Below, one piece after another: positions 31,651-46,534 of a stretch of 64,000 nucleotides of DNA. The DNA is from Gibbula magus (Eukaryota > Mollusca > Gastropoda > Trochida > Trochidae), in NCBI GenBank assembly GCA_936450465.1, contig OW388302.1, positions 10,999,530-11,063,529 on the forward strand, given 5' to 3'. Below the pieces are notes generated by a model, which worked only from the letters and a program-made list of their open reading frames with translations, had not been told where the DNA came from and did not search any database. Made by a program: the position numbers and the translations under genes. Position 1 is the first letter of the stretch; each line of letters opens with the position of its first letter.

Positions 31651-33040
31651 TTTTTATTTGTTACGAGATATCTAAACTATTTTGGTATATTCTGAAACTG
31701 CTTATTGACTTTAACACACATTTTTAAAATCAACTTTATAACTTAATTAGAAAAGCGGATATTTGATGTTGAAGTTTTCCTACTCTACCATGCTTCCTCA
31801 TTATAACGCCCCTTGTGTGCCTTCAGTTATGCATGGCTGACGCGCTAATTAACGAATGAGTAATGAAGGAATATGCTGATTAGGAACTATGCATTTACTT
31901 ATACATGTATGTCGTTATTTCATTTACGCCATTGTGCATTTATCATACTTTCTTTTCCCCTGGTATATGCTCTATTAAAATGTTTACCTGACATATTGTT
32001 TCCTCGATGTGAACATCCATTTATTTGTTCAACAATAAAACCCGATAAATTACAAGGGCATTCAACTGCGTATAGAAAATATGATTTAAACTTAAATTAC
32101 ATTAGAATTCAATTATTTTGCCGATCTGTTTTACATTTAAGTTAATTCAATATTGGAGATAAAGACAAATATGTAAGTGGTTACATAATAGTGTGTCCGT
32201 GAATAGAATAATTGATTGGCTTGTTATATAGAATATATTACCTTTTTGGTCATATGATAATAATATCGAATACAGACTTTGTTATGTTGCTGTTAAGACA
32301 TACACTATTTCGATATTAATTCAAATACTCAATTGTTTCTATTGTATTCTCTTCAATTGCTGGATATAAGATGTATGTCAAAATTGCAGTACGCCAGACA
32401 TATGTCTTCGCAAAATAATATATTCTATATGGATAAAGTTGTCTTTTATTACATGTAATACTATACAGGACTTACATTTTCCAAAAGGTTGTATATGAAT
32501 GTATAATGAATTCCTTTATTGAAGTGTACTGTCAATAACGAATATCTATTTGAATATCGGTTTAATCCTAACATTCCTAACTTTTAAGTTCATAATAATC
32601 TGTGTCTACTGCAACATGTTTAAATTGCAATGTCCTTTTTTGATAATGTGATAGTGAAATAAAGAGAAACAATTAAAGTTGTCTTTATATTTAATATCCT
32701 ATCAATTTGTAAATTATTATTGAGTATATATTAAGGGAGAAAAGCTGTGTGCGCAAATAAGAAACTGTTACTATTACAGAAGTTATTTCCACACCGAGGA
32801 TAACATGGTTGTGTAAGAAAAATCAATGTCCGGTGGCTACTTCATTATATCTGTAAAATACTAAACGTAACACAAAATGTACTAAAACATGGACTGTATC
32901 CTCAACTTAATCCATGCATTTTAAAACAACGTTCAAGTGGAATACATTAGATAAACAAATCGTATGTTAACATGCTGTCATCAAAACACATTGTTTTCTT
33001 AATTTTGTAAAATTTTAAAATCAATATTAAAATATGAATG
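31651..33040. other. no gene recognised
   Basis: AT-rich sequence with no supported gene. The open frame 31873-32145 on the plus strand has no motif. Confidence 0.5.
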
Positions 33041-33182
33041 GAGGAGAACGGGTTATATGGATATACAACTTCTTTATTGCAGAAGTGCGACCTTTCGATG
33101 TAGATTCTAACACCGTTTTCAAGCTACATCGAAACGTCGCACTCCTGCAATAAAGAAGTTGTATATCCATAAAACTCGTTCT
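33041..33182. repeat. 142-bp palindromic element
   Basis: Two arms of about 58 bp (each with TATGGATATACAACTTCTTT and TCGATGTAG) face each other around ATTCTAACACCGTTTTC. It would form a strong hairpin. Probably a small MITE; no target duplication is evident. Confidence 0.8.
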
Positions 33183-34577
<1,395 letters not shown>

Positions 34578-35169
34578 GGCGCAAATGAGAATAAACTACT
34601 CTTCTACCTCACGAGATGAGATAAACACGGTATTTGTCAATTGACAGATAATCTATTCATTACATCAATATGTATGTGTTTCATGTTGAAATTGACGAAT
34701 TTCAACGGCAACGGTTTTAAATGATATTATACTTTACAACTTAAATGTAGAACTAATACATAAGTTTTTCGGACAGCGAATGTATGTGTTTTCTGTGATG
34801 ATTCATTCAGAAACAAAATAATATTATTAGTTTATGATTGCGTTTAAACATCGATACGATTATCAACTGAGTGTTTACAATTCACAATCTCTTACTTCAC
34901 ATGACAATTTGAGTTTCGTTACTGCCTTCTTAATGTCACATGCTTTATAATAATTGTGCGTTAGATCTATAAGAACATTTGAAGGTGTCAAAGTATTTAC
35001 CCATCCCTAATAGTCTGGTAGAAGTGGTATGTTGAAATACACAAACAATTAAGTGAGGGTCACTAAGTTAATTAGTTTATGGTTATCCCCGTCCTCTGTA
35101 TAAATACGCGAATTCTCATGGTCACTGAAAGGTGACGCAATTTGCTCCAAGCACGATAAAGGGAATTTA

Positions 35170-35640
35170 ACAAACGGAAACAAATTGAGGACGTATCGCT
35201 TGTTTAAGAAGGACTTAAGCCCCGAACCCTATGTTATTAACACGTTGACAAGACACCACCGCAAGTCCTTCATACGACTGAGAGCCTGTAGTCTGCCTCT
35301 ATGTATAGAGACTGGTAGACACTCTAAGCCGCCCACTCCATTACATGACAGAGTCTGCCCTCTCTGTCCCCTACATATCGAGGATGAAACACATTTCATA
35401 ATCACCTGTCCGCTCTACTCGGATATAATGTACGACATTTTGAAAGTTGCCGAGGAGATTGATAATGCTTTTACTCAGAAAAATTCAAAAGAAAAATACG
35501 TTTCCCTAATGCAGAACTCCATGTGTCAACTTCTTCTTGCTTCTAAGGTGCATCTTATGGTGAAAAGAAGAATTTCACTTTTATAGTTGTATTACTTTAA
35601 TATAAATATTTTAGCATGTATTTTTATTTATATGTACAAT
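35170..35640 (+). pseudogene. 3' end of a LINE ORF2
   Basis: A frame ending at TAG 35584-35586 encodes the C-terminal part of a non-LTR retrotransposon polyprotein: KLRTYRLFKKDLSPEPYV, HHRKSFIRLRACSLPL, ETGRHSKPPTP, then the zinc-finger-like CPLCPLHIEDETHFIITCPLY. RT and endonuclease are not present, so this is a 5'-truncated copy. The AT-rich stretch after the stop would be its 3' UTR. It is a different LINE family from those at 15.9-22.5 kb and 28.3-31.4 kb. Confidence 0.72.
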
Positions 35641-35684
35641 ACTCTGTACTTTTATATCATACAGCATAGTATGTCTAAATATGT

Positions 35685-35772
35685 GAATGTATGTATGTAT
35701 GTGTGTATGTATGTTTGTTTTGTTTTTATTTTTTTGCTGACTTCCTGTGTGTGTGTGTGTGTATGTGTGTGT
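35685..35772. repeat. TATG and GT microsatellites
   Basis: A TATG tract (about 35685-35715) and a GT tract (35746-35772), separated by T-rich sequence, just after the LINE relic. Confidence 0.85.
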
Positions 35773-35777
35773 TTGCA

Positions 35778-35950
35778 AAACCGTCCAATTGAGGACCTAA
35801 CCTTGAATGCACACCTGCAAATGAGGACTTTAAATCCAATTGGGGACCTGAGCCAAGTCCTCATTTGGACCACCTATTTTAATCGCTTTGTTTTTGCTCA
35901 AATATACCAAAAAATGAAAAAAAAATAAAAGTCTTCATTTGGACGATTTT
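35778..35950. repeat. cluster of CAAATGAGGAC-like motifs in both orientations
   Basis: CCAATTGAGGAC, CAAATGAGGAC and CCAATTGGGGAC on the plus strand, then GTCCTCATTTGG and GTCTTCATTTGGAC in inverse orientation, all within 160 bp. It may be the end region of a small inverted-repeat element. Confidence 0.45.
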
Positions 35951-36189
35951 TAAGAAAAGTGTAACTTCATCGTACTCAAATTCAGAAAAAGCCATGCCGT
36001 GTGTATGTCCAAAACGGAACTAAAATATTCGCGCATGCGCATGCGCACTCGCACACATCGCGGGCATGGAGTCTCTGAGACCCTGAGGCTGAGGAAACTG
36101 TTCGAGGTACCGGTAAGCCTACAAGTATTTGTTAGAATTATGTTTGGCCAATTCAAAGTAGAGTTGCAAGAGTTTAAAGGCTCAATATA

Positions 36190-39100
36190 AGTCGAATTAA
36201 ATTTGTCTCGAAATCAAAGGACAAGCAAGGTTACTCAATACTGGTGCCTGGGCCGGTGTGATGGCGAGTTAAAAATTCCGTCGAAAAAGTTAGTCACTGA
36301 GTCAGTGGTCATAAGTATTCGTCACTTGACGTTATTTCCATAGACTTGTTATTTTATGTAAGGTTATTTTAGTGTAGCATAAATAATTTTCGTGGATCTG
36401 ATTTTTACCTTATTCTATTGAAATTGTCTACATTTGTGAAGAATACACATATATATGGCCGTCAATGGGAAACGTTTTTATTTTATGTACATACTTAGGT
36501 TTATCTAATGCCATTTATTAAATATTAGTCCGAAAATTTAATTGAAATTATTTACTTCAAGAAAAACAATCTTGTTGAACTTGAAGTGTTTTTGTCAGTG
36601 AACAGTACTACAGTATCCTAGTGTTACCTGTTTCCGTGGTTTTAAGAAATAACTGCAATGAACTTGAGTGCTAATGATGTCAAACATTATAAATATCTTA
36701 AAGTTAGAGATAACAATCCCTCCAACATTTGATACTAAATCAATGAATTGTTTTTATATTCTGTTTTTGATTTTGGTTGACACTACTAGGGGATTCTTAA
36801 TATTCATGACCCATGAAAAACCGAGCTTGCAAAATCGAGAAGGAGGCTAAGGCCGCTTCGAAACCCTGAAGTGAGATCGTTTAGCATTGGCAAGTCAGTA
36901 GCTTTTTCAAATTCACTTTCTTTTCTTAAATAATAAGCCAAATCAGTTGCCAAATGTTTAGGATCGATGCAGCTATTAAATATCTTCAGGTGCGTCAGCC
37001 AAGAATATAAATTACATTAAATCAACATTTGAAGTGACATATCTATTTATGTTATTACGAGCTGATAATTGTATGCATATTAGTAGATCAATTAGGGACA
37101 TTTTACAAAATATAGAGGATAAGTAGTTAAAAGACAATTGTAGCCTTTTATGTAAGAAACAATATCTTAACCTAAATTTGTGTTATTTAAACTCTCTGTT
37201 TGTAAATGACATAATTATTGCCCAAATAGACCAATTAGACTTTCATGTCAATTGTGAGGTCTGGATCAGGATACATATCTTATTTCATTTATTTCAAAAA
37301 TGACAATTTTCAATTACATGACAACTAAAAATACTGAGAAAGTGACCATCACCCAATCTATTTACGTCTTGTTTTCCTTAATTCATTCATTCAACTTTAT
37401 TGATTGTGTCACTGTGAATATTGTTTCAATTAATTTTGTCACAAGAAAAAGTTTAAATGACATCAATTTCTCATTCACATTTTTGAACACATTATCTATA
37501 CCTTCTGATAAATTAAAAAGTGAAATGTGAATTGACATGTATTATGATGTATACATAATAGACATGCATATTCAATTATTCGTAATTATATTTCACATTC
37601 ATTATTTTCATGAACCGGTCCAAACAAAGTTTTACTGTTCAAGAGATACATTGCTTTTGCTGCACTTCTAAAAAATAGCAAAAAGTATAAAAGAGATAAC
37701 CTTTCTGTGATTTAACAGAATTAAAAAAATATCAGGGATTTCCATCTAAGGTCTTGTGTTTCAGCATACTAATTACATAAGTTTGCTTAAAAACAATGTT
37801 CAATGAATGTTGGTAGGGAATATTTAAAAAAAATCAATAATAAATATATAATAAATAAATAAATATTATCTTAAAGCGAGAAAAGCTTGAAATTACACTT
37901 CATTTTCATTAGCTCTTAGTAAAAACTGTCCAAAGTTCAGGCGACTTCACGTGGTCAGTTTGCCCTATGTTCAACCATTGTTGGCTTTCTATCGTTTTCG
38001 GACTGACAACTACTTAGTCTATAATAATACAGAAGTTAAAACTAATATTTACAAACTAAAACTGAAAATTTGCAAAAAATTTACACTTTTCAACTCTTTT
38101 AAATTAAATGTTGACAAAGTGACAGCTCTATCTTTTGACAATGTATTTTAATGACATCAAGATTTTTAATCAAGTATCCATTAAAGTCTGTTGAGAATAT
38201 TTATAACGACTCTGTACGTTCACTGGATAACTGTAGACATTTTGCAACATTGTAAAAAAACCCGCGTCAAACGTTTTTTTTATACCAAATATCCTTCTGA
38301 AATAATAAATGTCAAGTAAACATTCAAACATGGGATATTTCATAAATCTTTTTCTTTAAAAAATGTTTTTTTCTTTATTTGTATTTTATATATAAATATT
38401 GTGTTCACATTATAAGTTGTATGCTTCTCTCGCGAGTAATGCGGTCTGATGTACCATCTTTGTACCACTGTTGCCCGAGTTTTTATTGTGACTGTCACAA
38501 ATTGAAAAAATACACTTTCTGATGCATTGCTGTTCATTACTCATCTTTTAACACAGCTTCTTGATATAACATCGTCAAGTACAAAACACGACGGGTATTT
38601 CATGTTCATAAAACTTGTTCGATAAATAGCTGACGGAAAAGCAGCTACAGTTCGATTTGACTAATTAAAGAACAGTGGAACATTTGGGGTTTGCAACACG
38701 GTAACAAATAAAGAGGGTATTTTATTTGTTAAAATCAGGTTGCTTGACATAAAAAGATTAACCAAGCCCCAATCATTGATAACGCAAATAGCTTTCAAAC
38801 TCTTCACACAACTGGCAATCAATGGAATAATAAGAAATTACATTATGAGCGAGTTCTAATTGGTGTTTCGGAGAAGTCCACGATGTTGCTTTCTACCGAA
38901 TTGAAACACAAATAGTTATTCACGAAGCTGATTGTTGCAATTAAATTATACGCATTGTAATTTTGTGCCAAAGTCTATAAATGGTTTCATTTGATTGAGA
39001 AGTATTGACTTTGGTAGAAATGTATCATTTTAGAGCCACTCAACTTATATAGCAATATGAGAGAGGTTTGAAATCGTGATATTGATCGAAAACTGGACAA

Positions 39101-39370
39101 TGACTCGCTTCCATCAGCAAAACCTAAGTTTGGAAACTTGTAGATGGCAGTCAGAATGATAATAACAATTGATCATGTTTTGACAGGTAATATAACTTGT
39201 CTTCATGGAAATTGGACGTATGCATTTGCCCTCTACGACAATATAATATGGCTGTTATGAGATTTTATCATATAATTGCAATAATTACAAATACTAATTA
39301 TACAGTTACACTATAATTACAAAGTGAAACGGTGATATTTTATCAAAAAGTGCTAACCGTTAATGAAAAT
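36190..39370. other. no gene recognised
   Basis: 3.2 kb of AT-rich non-coding sequence. Several short open frames (36668-36850, 37300-37530, 37951-38151) have no motif or splice support, and no clear repeat family was seen. Confidence 0.5.
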
Positions 39371-39600
39371 TACTGTATTTCCTCTAATAAGCGCCGGGTT
39401 TCTAATAAGCTTCGGGCCTCTAATAAGCGCCGGGGGTCAAGTGTAGTTGATAGAATAAGCGCCGGGCCTCTAAATAGTGCCGGGCCTCTAATAAGCGCCG
39501 AGTATCAAGCCATTAAATTTATCATAAATGTGTATATGGCTGCTTCAGTTTTAATCGAATATTGATTGAATAGGCACCTGGGTGCCTATTAGAGACAATT
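39371..39600. repeat. repeat with six TAATAAGCGCCGGG motifs
   Basis: An 18-bp motif, CTCTAATAAGCGCCGGGC, recurs six times with small changes between 39383 and 39504, in one orientation. The block ends with a palindrome ATAGGCACCTGGGTGCCTAT followed by TAGAGAC, an inverse echo of the start (CTCTA). The overall form suggests a short transposable element with internal subrepeats. Confidence 0.7.
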
Positions 39601-39639
39601 TGGTACCTTTTAATGCTAATTGGCTTAGTAACTTAGTAG

Positions 39640-40110
39640 CTTTTATGCAAATTTTGAAATTTTTAATAAATAATTGCATATCTCTATCAGGTATTATCAG
39701 AGAGTCTTTATGTTCATAGAATGTATACTTAGAGGAATTAGGTGTGACTTTTGAAAACAGAATTCAATTGTGACCTAATTTGCATATTTTATGCAAATTT
39801 CCGAATTATGCGTTTTATTTGCATATGTCCAACAGGTTTTATCAGAGACCCTTTGTGTTCTTAGAATGTATTCTTTAAAAGAGCTCGGTGTGACTTTTGA
39901 AGAAAATTATAATCTGTGACCGAATATGCATATTTTATGCAAAACATTGCATATCTTCATCAGGTTTTGTCAGAGACTCTTGATTTTCATAGAATGTATT
40001 CATTAGAGGTTCTTGGTTTGACTTCTGAGAAAAAGAGTCATCTGTAACATAATTTGCATATTTTATGCAAAGTTTTCGAATTCTGTGTCAACATTGCATA
40101 TCTGTTTATC
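39640..40110. repeat. diverged tandem repeat of about 135-145 bp
   Basis: Three to four units each contain TTTTATGCAAA, TTGCATAT, TCAGAGA(G/C)(T/C)CT, AGAATGTAT and TGACTT(T/C)TGA, in the same order. Units start near 39643, 39790, 39930 and 40063. Confidence 0.75.
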
Positions 40111-40685
40111 TTCAGTTTTTGTCTGCCTCTTGATATTCAAAGACATGTGTAAGATGGTTTTGATAACACATCATTTATTAGGACTAAGAAGTGTTACAAT
40201 AATTATTGGGTCCAATTCTTCCAATGATTTCATAATCAGATTATCTGGACTGCAAATGCTCCCAAGATTGACAAACATCCTGTGGGGGTATGTGAGTTCT
40301 GCTCGCTTTTTGCTTGTTAACTTTTGTGAGGATGGAACTAGCTAAGTTGTGACATTAAGACGTGTGATACAAGTACTCTGATACAAGTGGCATTAAAGTC
40401 TGAAACATCTTCATAACTGTTTCAAGACAAACAAATTAGCTGATATGACTACAACATTCAGTAGAGTTTGAATAAGAAATGGTTTTCCTGAGAAGAAAAA
40501 AACCTAGTTGATACAATCCCAAAAATTAAAACTTGTGTGTCTTTCTTTATTAATATTTAATGGTCATTTGCTTTGTTTATGGACTACGTCTGAAGGTAGC
40601 CAAAATCAAAAATCAAAAACTGGCAGAAAAATATAACCTGCAGTCCCCTGTGGTTATAGCGAACTCATATCGTTGGTCCCTTGGT

Positions 40686-41008
40686 TGTCCCCCGCCGCAA
40701 CGTGGAATGGGGGACTATGAATTCAGCAGCGTCCGTTTCTTGTTAAAGCGATATCTCATGGACCCTTGCACCCAGCCTCTCCAAATTTGGTCATGGCCTG
40801 CATGCGGGGATTACGCAGACAACAGTCGACTTGGGTGACCTTGACCTCATTTCCAAGGTCACCACAGTACTTTGAGCAGTTATCAAACTCTTTTTAACTT
40901 GATATTTGGGTGTCAATTTGGGTGACCTATACATTCGTATTTGCCTATTCCGTAATAGATTAAGGCTTCCCTTTACATTTTGGGACATACCTTGAGCGGC
41001 GGGGGACA
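40686..41008. mobile_element. inverted-repeat element with TGTCCCCCGCCG ends
   Basis: The 5' end TGTCCCCCGCCG (40686-40697) and the 3' end CGGCGGGGGACA (40997-41008) are exact reverse complements. The inside has GCGATATCTCATGGACCC, CAAATTTGGTCATGG and a TGACCTTGACCTC / CCAAGGTCACC dyad. Related fragments occur at 43683-43870 and 63380-63580. It is non-autonomous and of unknown class. Confidence 0.75.
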
Positions 41009-42930
41009 TTGCCATGTTAGTGGCAACCACTTGTTTTCATTGTATCCGCGTTCTATTGTATTCATGTCTATATTTAGCAGGTACATAATTCTATGGAACC
41101 CAGTGTTTGGCAATAAGATTTCAAATGAACCCACTTTCATTTCTGTACAAAAAATAATAAGTAGATCAACAATAGATATTATTGAGTTCATCAACTGATG
41201 GCTCACTTATCACACATTCATGTGTGATAAGAGCTTTTCAGCGAGTTACAGGTTGTTAGGTCTTCAGATTAGGTCCTGTTTGTGAGGGAGAATGAGTGAT
41301 TGACCCTGACTTGGATCCTATTTAAGGCATGTTTATTTCAAAAGCGTCAAAGGCTTATTCAACAATATATGTTTTCAGAGCAATTGTATGATAATGCAGC
41401 ATTGACTCAGTGTGATTTTCCTACTGATAGTTTTAAATCTTTGGGGAGTGAAAATCTGTAAAACACTGAATGTCTGTGGAGAGATGCTGACCAGCAGGTT
41501 GTCATTACATGGTTAGTTCTCTTGCAGTGAATACAAGAGAAAGATTAATTATCAACCACAGATAATAAATAAATCATGCGAACATTATGAGCTACAGGGC
41601 CAATAGCTCTGTTTTACATTTTATCAATAATAAATTGTTCATTCCTTTGTTTCCTACTTAGGTCGAGGCATAGTAACCCTTGTCAGAAGAAAGAAAGGTG
41701 ATTTTCTTCTGCCTTATGCAGGAGAAAAGATCTCTTGTGAGGAAGGGGAGAGACGAGAAGAAAAAATTCCATCAGTTTTTCGTTTTTTTTATTTTTCACA
41801 GAAAAAAAAATACTGGTAAGGGTTAATATATTACAGATAAAGTGTATCCATCTGGCTGGCCATTTATTTGTTAACTTTTTCCTGCAAACACCAATTTTCA
41901 TCTTCTTCTCAAGAACTTAAGACCCCTGGATCCAGAAATATTGTGTTGTGGCTGTCTCTTCACATGTTGTTACACACTTGTCACAAATTGTAAAATATCA
42001 TATGAAAACAATGATGGTTTGTTAAACAACCTTTTATTTTGTTGAGAAAAATTATTACAAAAGTTTTCAGAGTCGGTGTATCCTTCCTATTAACTTTGGT
42101 GATGCTTATAGTCATGAACAATTACATGATTTTGAGTAAGTGTGATTTATTGAGGAGATTTTGTCTCAAACGGACTATGTGTTGATCAAAGTTCACATCA
42201 ACTCTCTTAAAATGTTTAAGATATGACGATTTCTTGCTTTCAATGAACCTCATTAGCAATAACGTGTAACATAACATAATACCAAACCTGTTTTTTGTCT
42301 GCTATAGATAACTTTCCAAAATTAAGCAAGACTAATTGGTATGCCCTTTACGTTACCTTGTCCAGTTTTCAATAATAATGTAAATAAATTATATGTTGAA
42401 CCTAAGATCCTACTTGTCAGTAACGGTCAGTAATTCTCGATAAGTTTTCACCTTAACAACCTGCTCTGTCACTTTCGCTTTGATGTTATAACTCCTTAGC
42501 TAATGTAGTTAAAGAATTGTAGGCCATAGGGCTACGACGTGAAAAAATTTATTGTCAAGTATTAATTTGTTCCATGAACTAAACTCTAAAATGATAATTT
42601 TGTTTTCTAAAGAATCAAAACTTCTACAGAGCTGAATTTTTGTGTGCAAACTCTGATCAGTGAGATTTAAAAAACTGTTAAACCTCTGATAACTTCTTCT
42701 GATAAATTTATGTTACATGCTTATTTTAACTTACATAATATTTCATATAAAGCCTTATGAACTTCCATGCCAATGGCCCTTTTTGTTTTGTTGAAAAATG
42801 TATCATTCATCAGCTAAGTTTCATGTGTTGGACACATTTTATAGCAATCATTCCGTCCGTCCTTCCGTCTGATCACTTTTCTCAAAAACTATTAGATGTA
42901 CATCTACCAAACTTTGTAGAGTTGTTAAAC
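41009..42930. other. no gene recognised
   Basis: Non-coding sequence. A short perfect dyad, TATCACACATTCATGTGTGATA, lies near 41208-41229. Nothing else is supported. Confidence 0.45.
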
Positions 42931-42936
42931 ATCATC

Positions 42937-43680
42937 AATGGGGACAAGTTTTCTCAGAACTATTACATCCAGATGGTTGAAATTTTGGTTCCAGATACTC
43001 CTGATGATACTTTTGATCGAGTTCGAAAGCTAATTCTGAAATATATTTTTTCAAGGAGTTACGGCCCTTGAATGACAGATTCAACTTTGTGCAAATAACT
43101 GTTGTGATACTCAAATAGGGACAAGTTTTCTCGAGAACTGTTACATCTAGATGGTTGAAATTTTGGTTTCAGTTACTCCTGATGATACTTTTGATCGAGT
43201 TCGAAAGGCAATACCGAAAAAAAACGTTCAAGGAGTTATAGCCCTTGAATGGCAAACTTAACTTTGTGTGAATAACCATTGTGATGCACCAATGGGGACA
43301 AGTTTTTCCATAAACAATAACATCTAGATGGTTACAGATACTCCTGATGATACTTTTCCAAAGCCAATTCCGAAATATTCTTTTTAATGGAGTTACGGCC
43401 CTTGAATGTCTGATTCAACTTTGTCCTCCTTGTGATACTCAAATGGGAACCAGTTTTCTTTGGAACTATTACATCTAGATGGTTGAAATTTTGGTTACAG
43501 ATACTCCTGATGATACTCTTGTTCGAGCCAAAGCCAATTCCGAAATATTCTTTTTAATGGAGTTACGGCCCCTGAATGTCTAATTCAACTTGGTCCCCGT
43601 TGTGAAACTCAAATGGGGACAAGTTTTCTCGAGAACTATTACATCTAGACCATTGTGATACTCCAATGGGGACAAGTTTT
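42937..43680. repeat. tandem repeat of about 150-180 bp, five to six units
   Basis: Units begin with AATGGGGACAAGTTTTCT near 42937, 43113, 43291, 43442, 43612 and 43665. They carry ATCTAGATGGTTGAAATTTT, ACTCCTGATGATACTTTTG and GGAGTTACGGCCCTTGAATG. Unit length varies by internal deletion. Confidence 0.85.
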
Positions 43681-43682
43681 TA

Positions 43683-43870
43683 CCCCCCACGGCGTGTTTA
43701 GCACAATGCGGGGATATAGTATTCAAGTCCGTCCGTCCCGCTTTCTTGTAAGCTCGATATCTCATGAACAATTTTACCAGTCTTCATATGGGGAATACGC
43801 AGACACCAGTCAATTTTGGTGACCTTGTCCTTATTTACAAGGATTGGAAGTGGATTGGGGGGGGGGGGTT
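43683..43870. repeat. fragment of the TGTCCCCCGCCG element family
   Basis: Shares GTCCGTCCGTCC, GCGATATCTCATG-like, GGGGAATACGCAGACACCAGTC and TGGTGACCTTG with the element at 40686-41008. It ends in a G tract near 43858-43868. Confidence 0.6.
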
Positions 43871-43887
43871 TGTGAGTCATGTTCTTG

Positions 43888-44420
43888 CAAGGTCAGACGA
43901 GCTTATGGCATGGCCCGTCGTCTGGCGTCCGTCCGTCGGACGTCGTATGTAAACATTTCACATTTTCCACTTTTCCTCCAGAACTGTTGCAACCCCAAAG
44001 CTGAAATTTTATGGGGAGGTACCTTGCACATAGGGGATCCAAAATTACAGATTTGATCCTGCCTACCCCCCTCAAATATGGGTGTGGCAGACGTTTTCCT
44101 AAAATCTTCTTTCTAAAAATCTTCTTCTCCGAAACCAGTTTACATGGGAAGCTGAAATTTTCAGAATAACATCTTTGTTACATTGAGACTCAATTTGGTA
44201 GTGTAATAATTTCAGATCTGTCGTGGCAGGGTGTTCACCTTGAAACAAACTTCTTTTGACATTTTATAAGGAACCAGTAATGCTACCAAGCTTAAATTAT
44301 GGCAATAACATCTTGATAGAGTCTGTAATTGGTAAATTTCATTACCCTTCTCCAAAAAATAAGGGAATTACAGAGATGCAATTAAAATTTTAAATCATGA
44401 AAAACACCCCTTTAAATGCT
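43888..44420. repeat. copy of repeat family B (5' part)
   Basis: Contains AAGGTCAGACGAGCTTATGG, CATGGCCCGTCG, CCAAAGCTGAAATTTTATGG, GATCCTGCCTACCCCCCTCA and GGGAATTACAGAGATGCAAT, all shared with 47311-48287 and 51555-52148. Confidence 0.75.
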
Positions 44421-44940
44421 GTGACAAAATTGTTGATGTAATCAAGGTTTCAAATAAGCCCAATTTCTCGTATGTAACACTGTTAATAAGATACAAAAGA
44501 AATAATAGATATAATGAAGTGTCCAGTCATGGTTGAGTGATATATGTGGTCAAACTGTAGTAGCTGTCAAACTGTAAGCCTTAGGAAGATCAGGTTTCAG
44601 TAGACTGATTGGGTTACTTGGGTTATGTAACTGCAGATGTTGACAGAGTGTTTCCATTTTATGTAACCATTTCAAGCATGTGCCTATACCAGTTGATTTG
44701 AATGGGTCATTTGAAATTTGGACTACTTTATGATAAGTTTTCATCAATTTTGTGTCAGAAGTCAGAAGTGATTTATAAAGGTCATCCAAAAGATGGTGTT
44801 TTTATTTCATCTTCTTGTCCAGAAATAAAGGCCTAGAAAGCTGAAATGTTTTGTAAAGCATGATTAGGAGATTAGTTATGGTTGAACCTCTGATAACTGC
44901 ATCTGAAATTTGTCTTTAAGTATTTGTTTTTTGTTTTTTT

Positions 44941-46534
44941 TAAACTCATCAGGTCTGAAAGACCAGATGGGCTTATGGCATGGCCCGTCGTCCGGCGTTC
45001 GTCCGTCCGTCCGTCCATCCGTCGTCCGTAAACTGTTGACACTTTCGACTTCTTCTCATGAACCATATACACTAGAGAGCTGAAATTTTTTGTAAAGGTA
45101 CCTTAGCATATGGAGATTGTAATTTGTAACTTTGGTGACCATGTGACCCCAAATAGGGTCACAGGGGTCACAACCTTAAAAACCTGTTTTCATCTTCTCC
45201 AGTTCCAAAAGGACTAGAGAGTTAAAAATGATATGTGCAGAGACCTTGGACAATGGGGATTCTAATTTGTAACTTTGGTGACCCTGTGACCCCAAATAGG
45301 GTCACAGGGGTCACAACCTTAAAAACCTATTTTCATCTTCTTCTCCAGTTCCAAAAGGTTTAGAAAGTTAAAAACAATATGTGCAGACTCCTTGGCCAAT
45401 GGGGATTCTAATTTGTAACTTTGGTGACCCTATGACCCCAAATAGGGTCACAGGGGTCACAACCTTAAAAACCTATTTTCATCTTCTTCTCAAGTTCCAA
45501 AAGGTCTAGAGAGTTAAAAATAATATGTGCAGACTCCTTGGCCAATGGGGATTCTTATTTGTAACTTTGGTGACCCCATGACCCCAAATAGGGTCACAGG
45601 GGTCACAACCTTAAAAACCTATTTTCATCTTCTTCTCAAGTTCTAAAAGGACTAGAGAGTTTAAAATGAAATGTGCAGACTCCTTGACCAATGGTGATTC
45701 TAAATAGTAGATTTCGCGACCCCATGACCCCAAATAGGGTCACAGAGGTCACATCCTTAAAAACCTATTGTCATCATCATCTTCAGTTCCAAAAGGTCTA
45801 TTGAGCTGAAAGACTGTATGTAGACTCCTTGGCCAATGAGGATTCTAAATTTTAGGTTTCGTGACCTCATGACCCCAATTAGGGTCACAGGGGTCACACT
45901 CTTAAAAACCTATTTTCATTTCCTTCTCAAGTTCCATTAGGTTAAGAGAGTTGAAATTTAAAGTGCAGACTCTTTGGCCAATGAAGATTCTAAATTGTAG
46001 ATTTTGTGACCCAATGACCCCACATAAGGGGTCACCGGAGTCATGACCTTAAAACGTGTTTTAGTCTTTTCTCCCGAACCAATGGTTCTAGAAAGCTTAA
46101 ATGTTGTGTACAAGCACCTTTGCTAATGGGGATCTTGATCTATAGATTTGGTGACCTTCTGACCCGAAATAAGGGGTCACCGGGGTCACGTCCTTAAAAC
46201 CTATTTCAACCTTCTTATCCAGACCCACTGACACTAGAGAGCTTTATTCTTGTGTACAGCCACCTTTTCTAATGAGGAAATTTATTTATAGATTTCGTGA
46301 CACTCTGACCCCAAATAAGAGGTCAGAGCCATGAGCTTAAAAACCTACATATATTATTGTCATCTTCTCCAGAACTAAATGGTCCAGAAAGCTGAAATCG
46401 TTTATAGACAATCCTTAGGCATTGAGGCATCGATGGCTTTGTCTCAACTATAGACAATAACAAAAAAATTAACCTACATGCAACTGTAATATTTAAACTC
46501 TGATGAGCTACAGAGCCCATTGCTCTATTTTTTA
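44941..46534. mobile_element. repeat family A, copy I, with internal 145-bp array
   Basis: Starts with ACTCATCAGGTCTGAAAGACC and a GTCC-rich stretch and ends with TGATGAGCTACAGAGCCCAT. Start and end share an inverted CTCATCAGG / CCTGATGAG core. Inside are about nine units of roughly 145 bp, each with TGACCCCAAATAGGGTCACA, GGGGTCACAACCTTAAAAACC, ATTTTCATCTTCTTCTC and CAATGGGGATTCTAATTTG. A second copy lies at 52145-53702. No ORF is present, so it is a non-autonomous element or satellite-carrying repeat. Confidence 0.82.
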
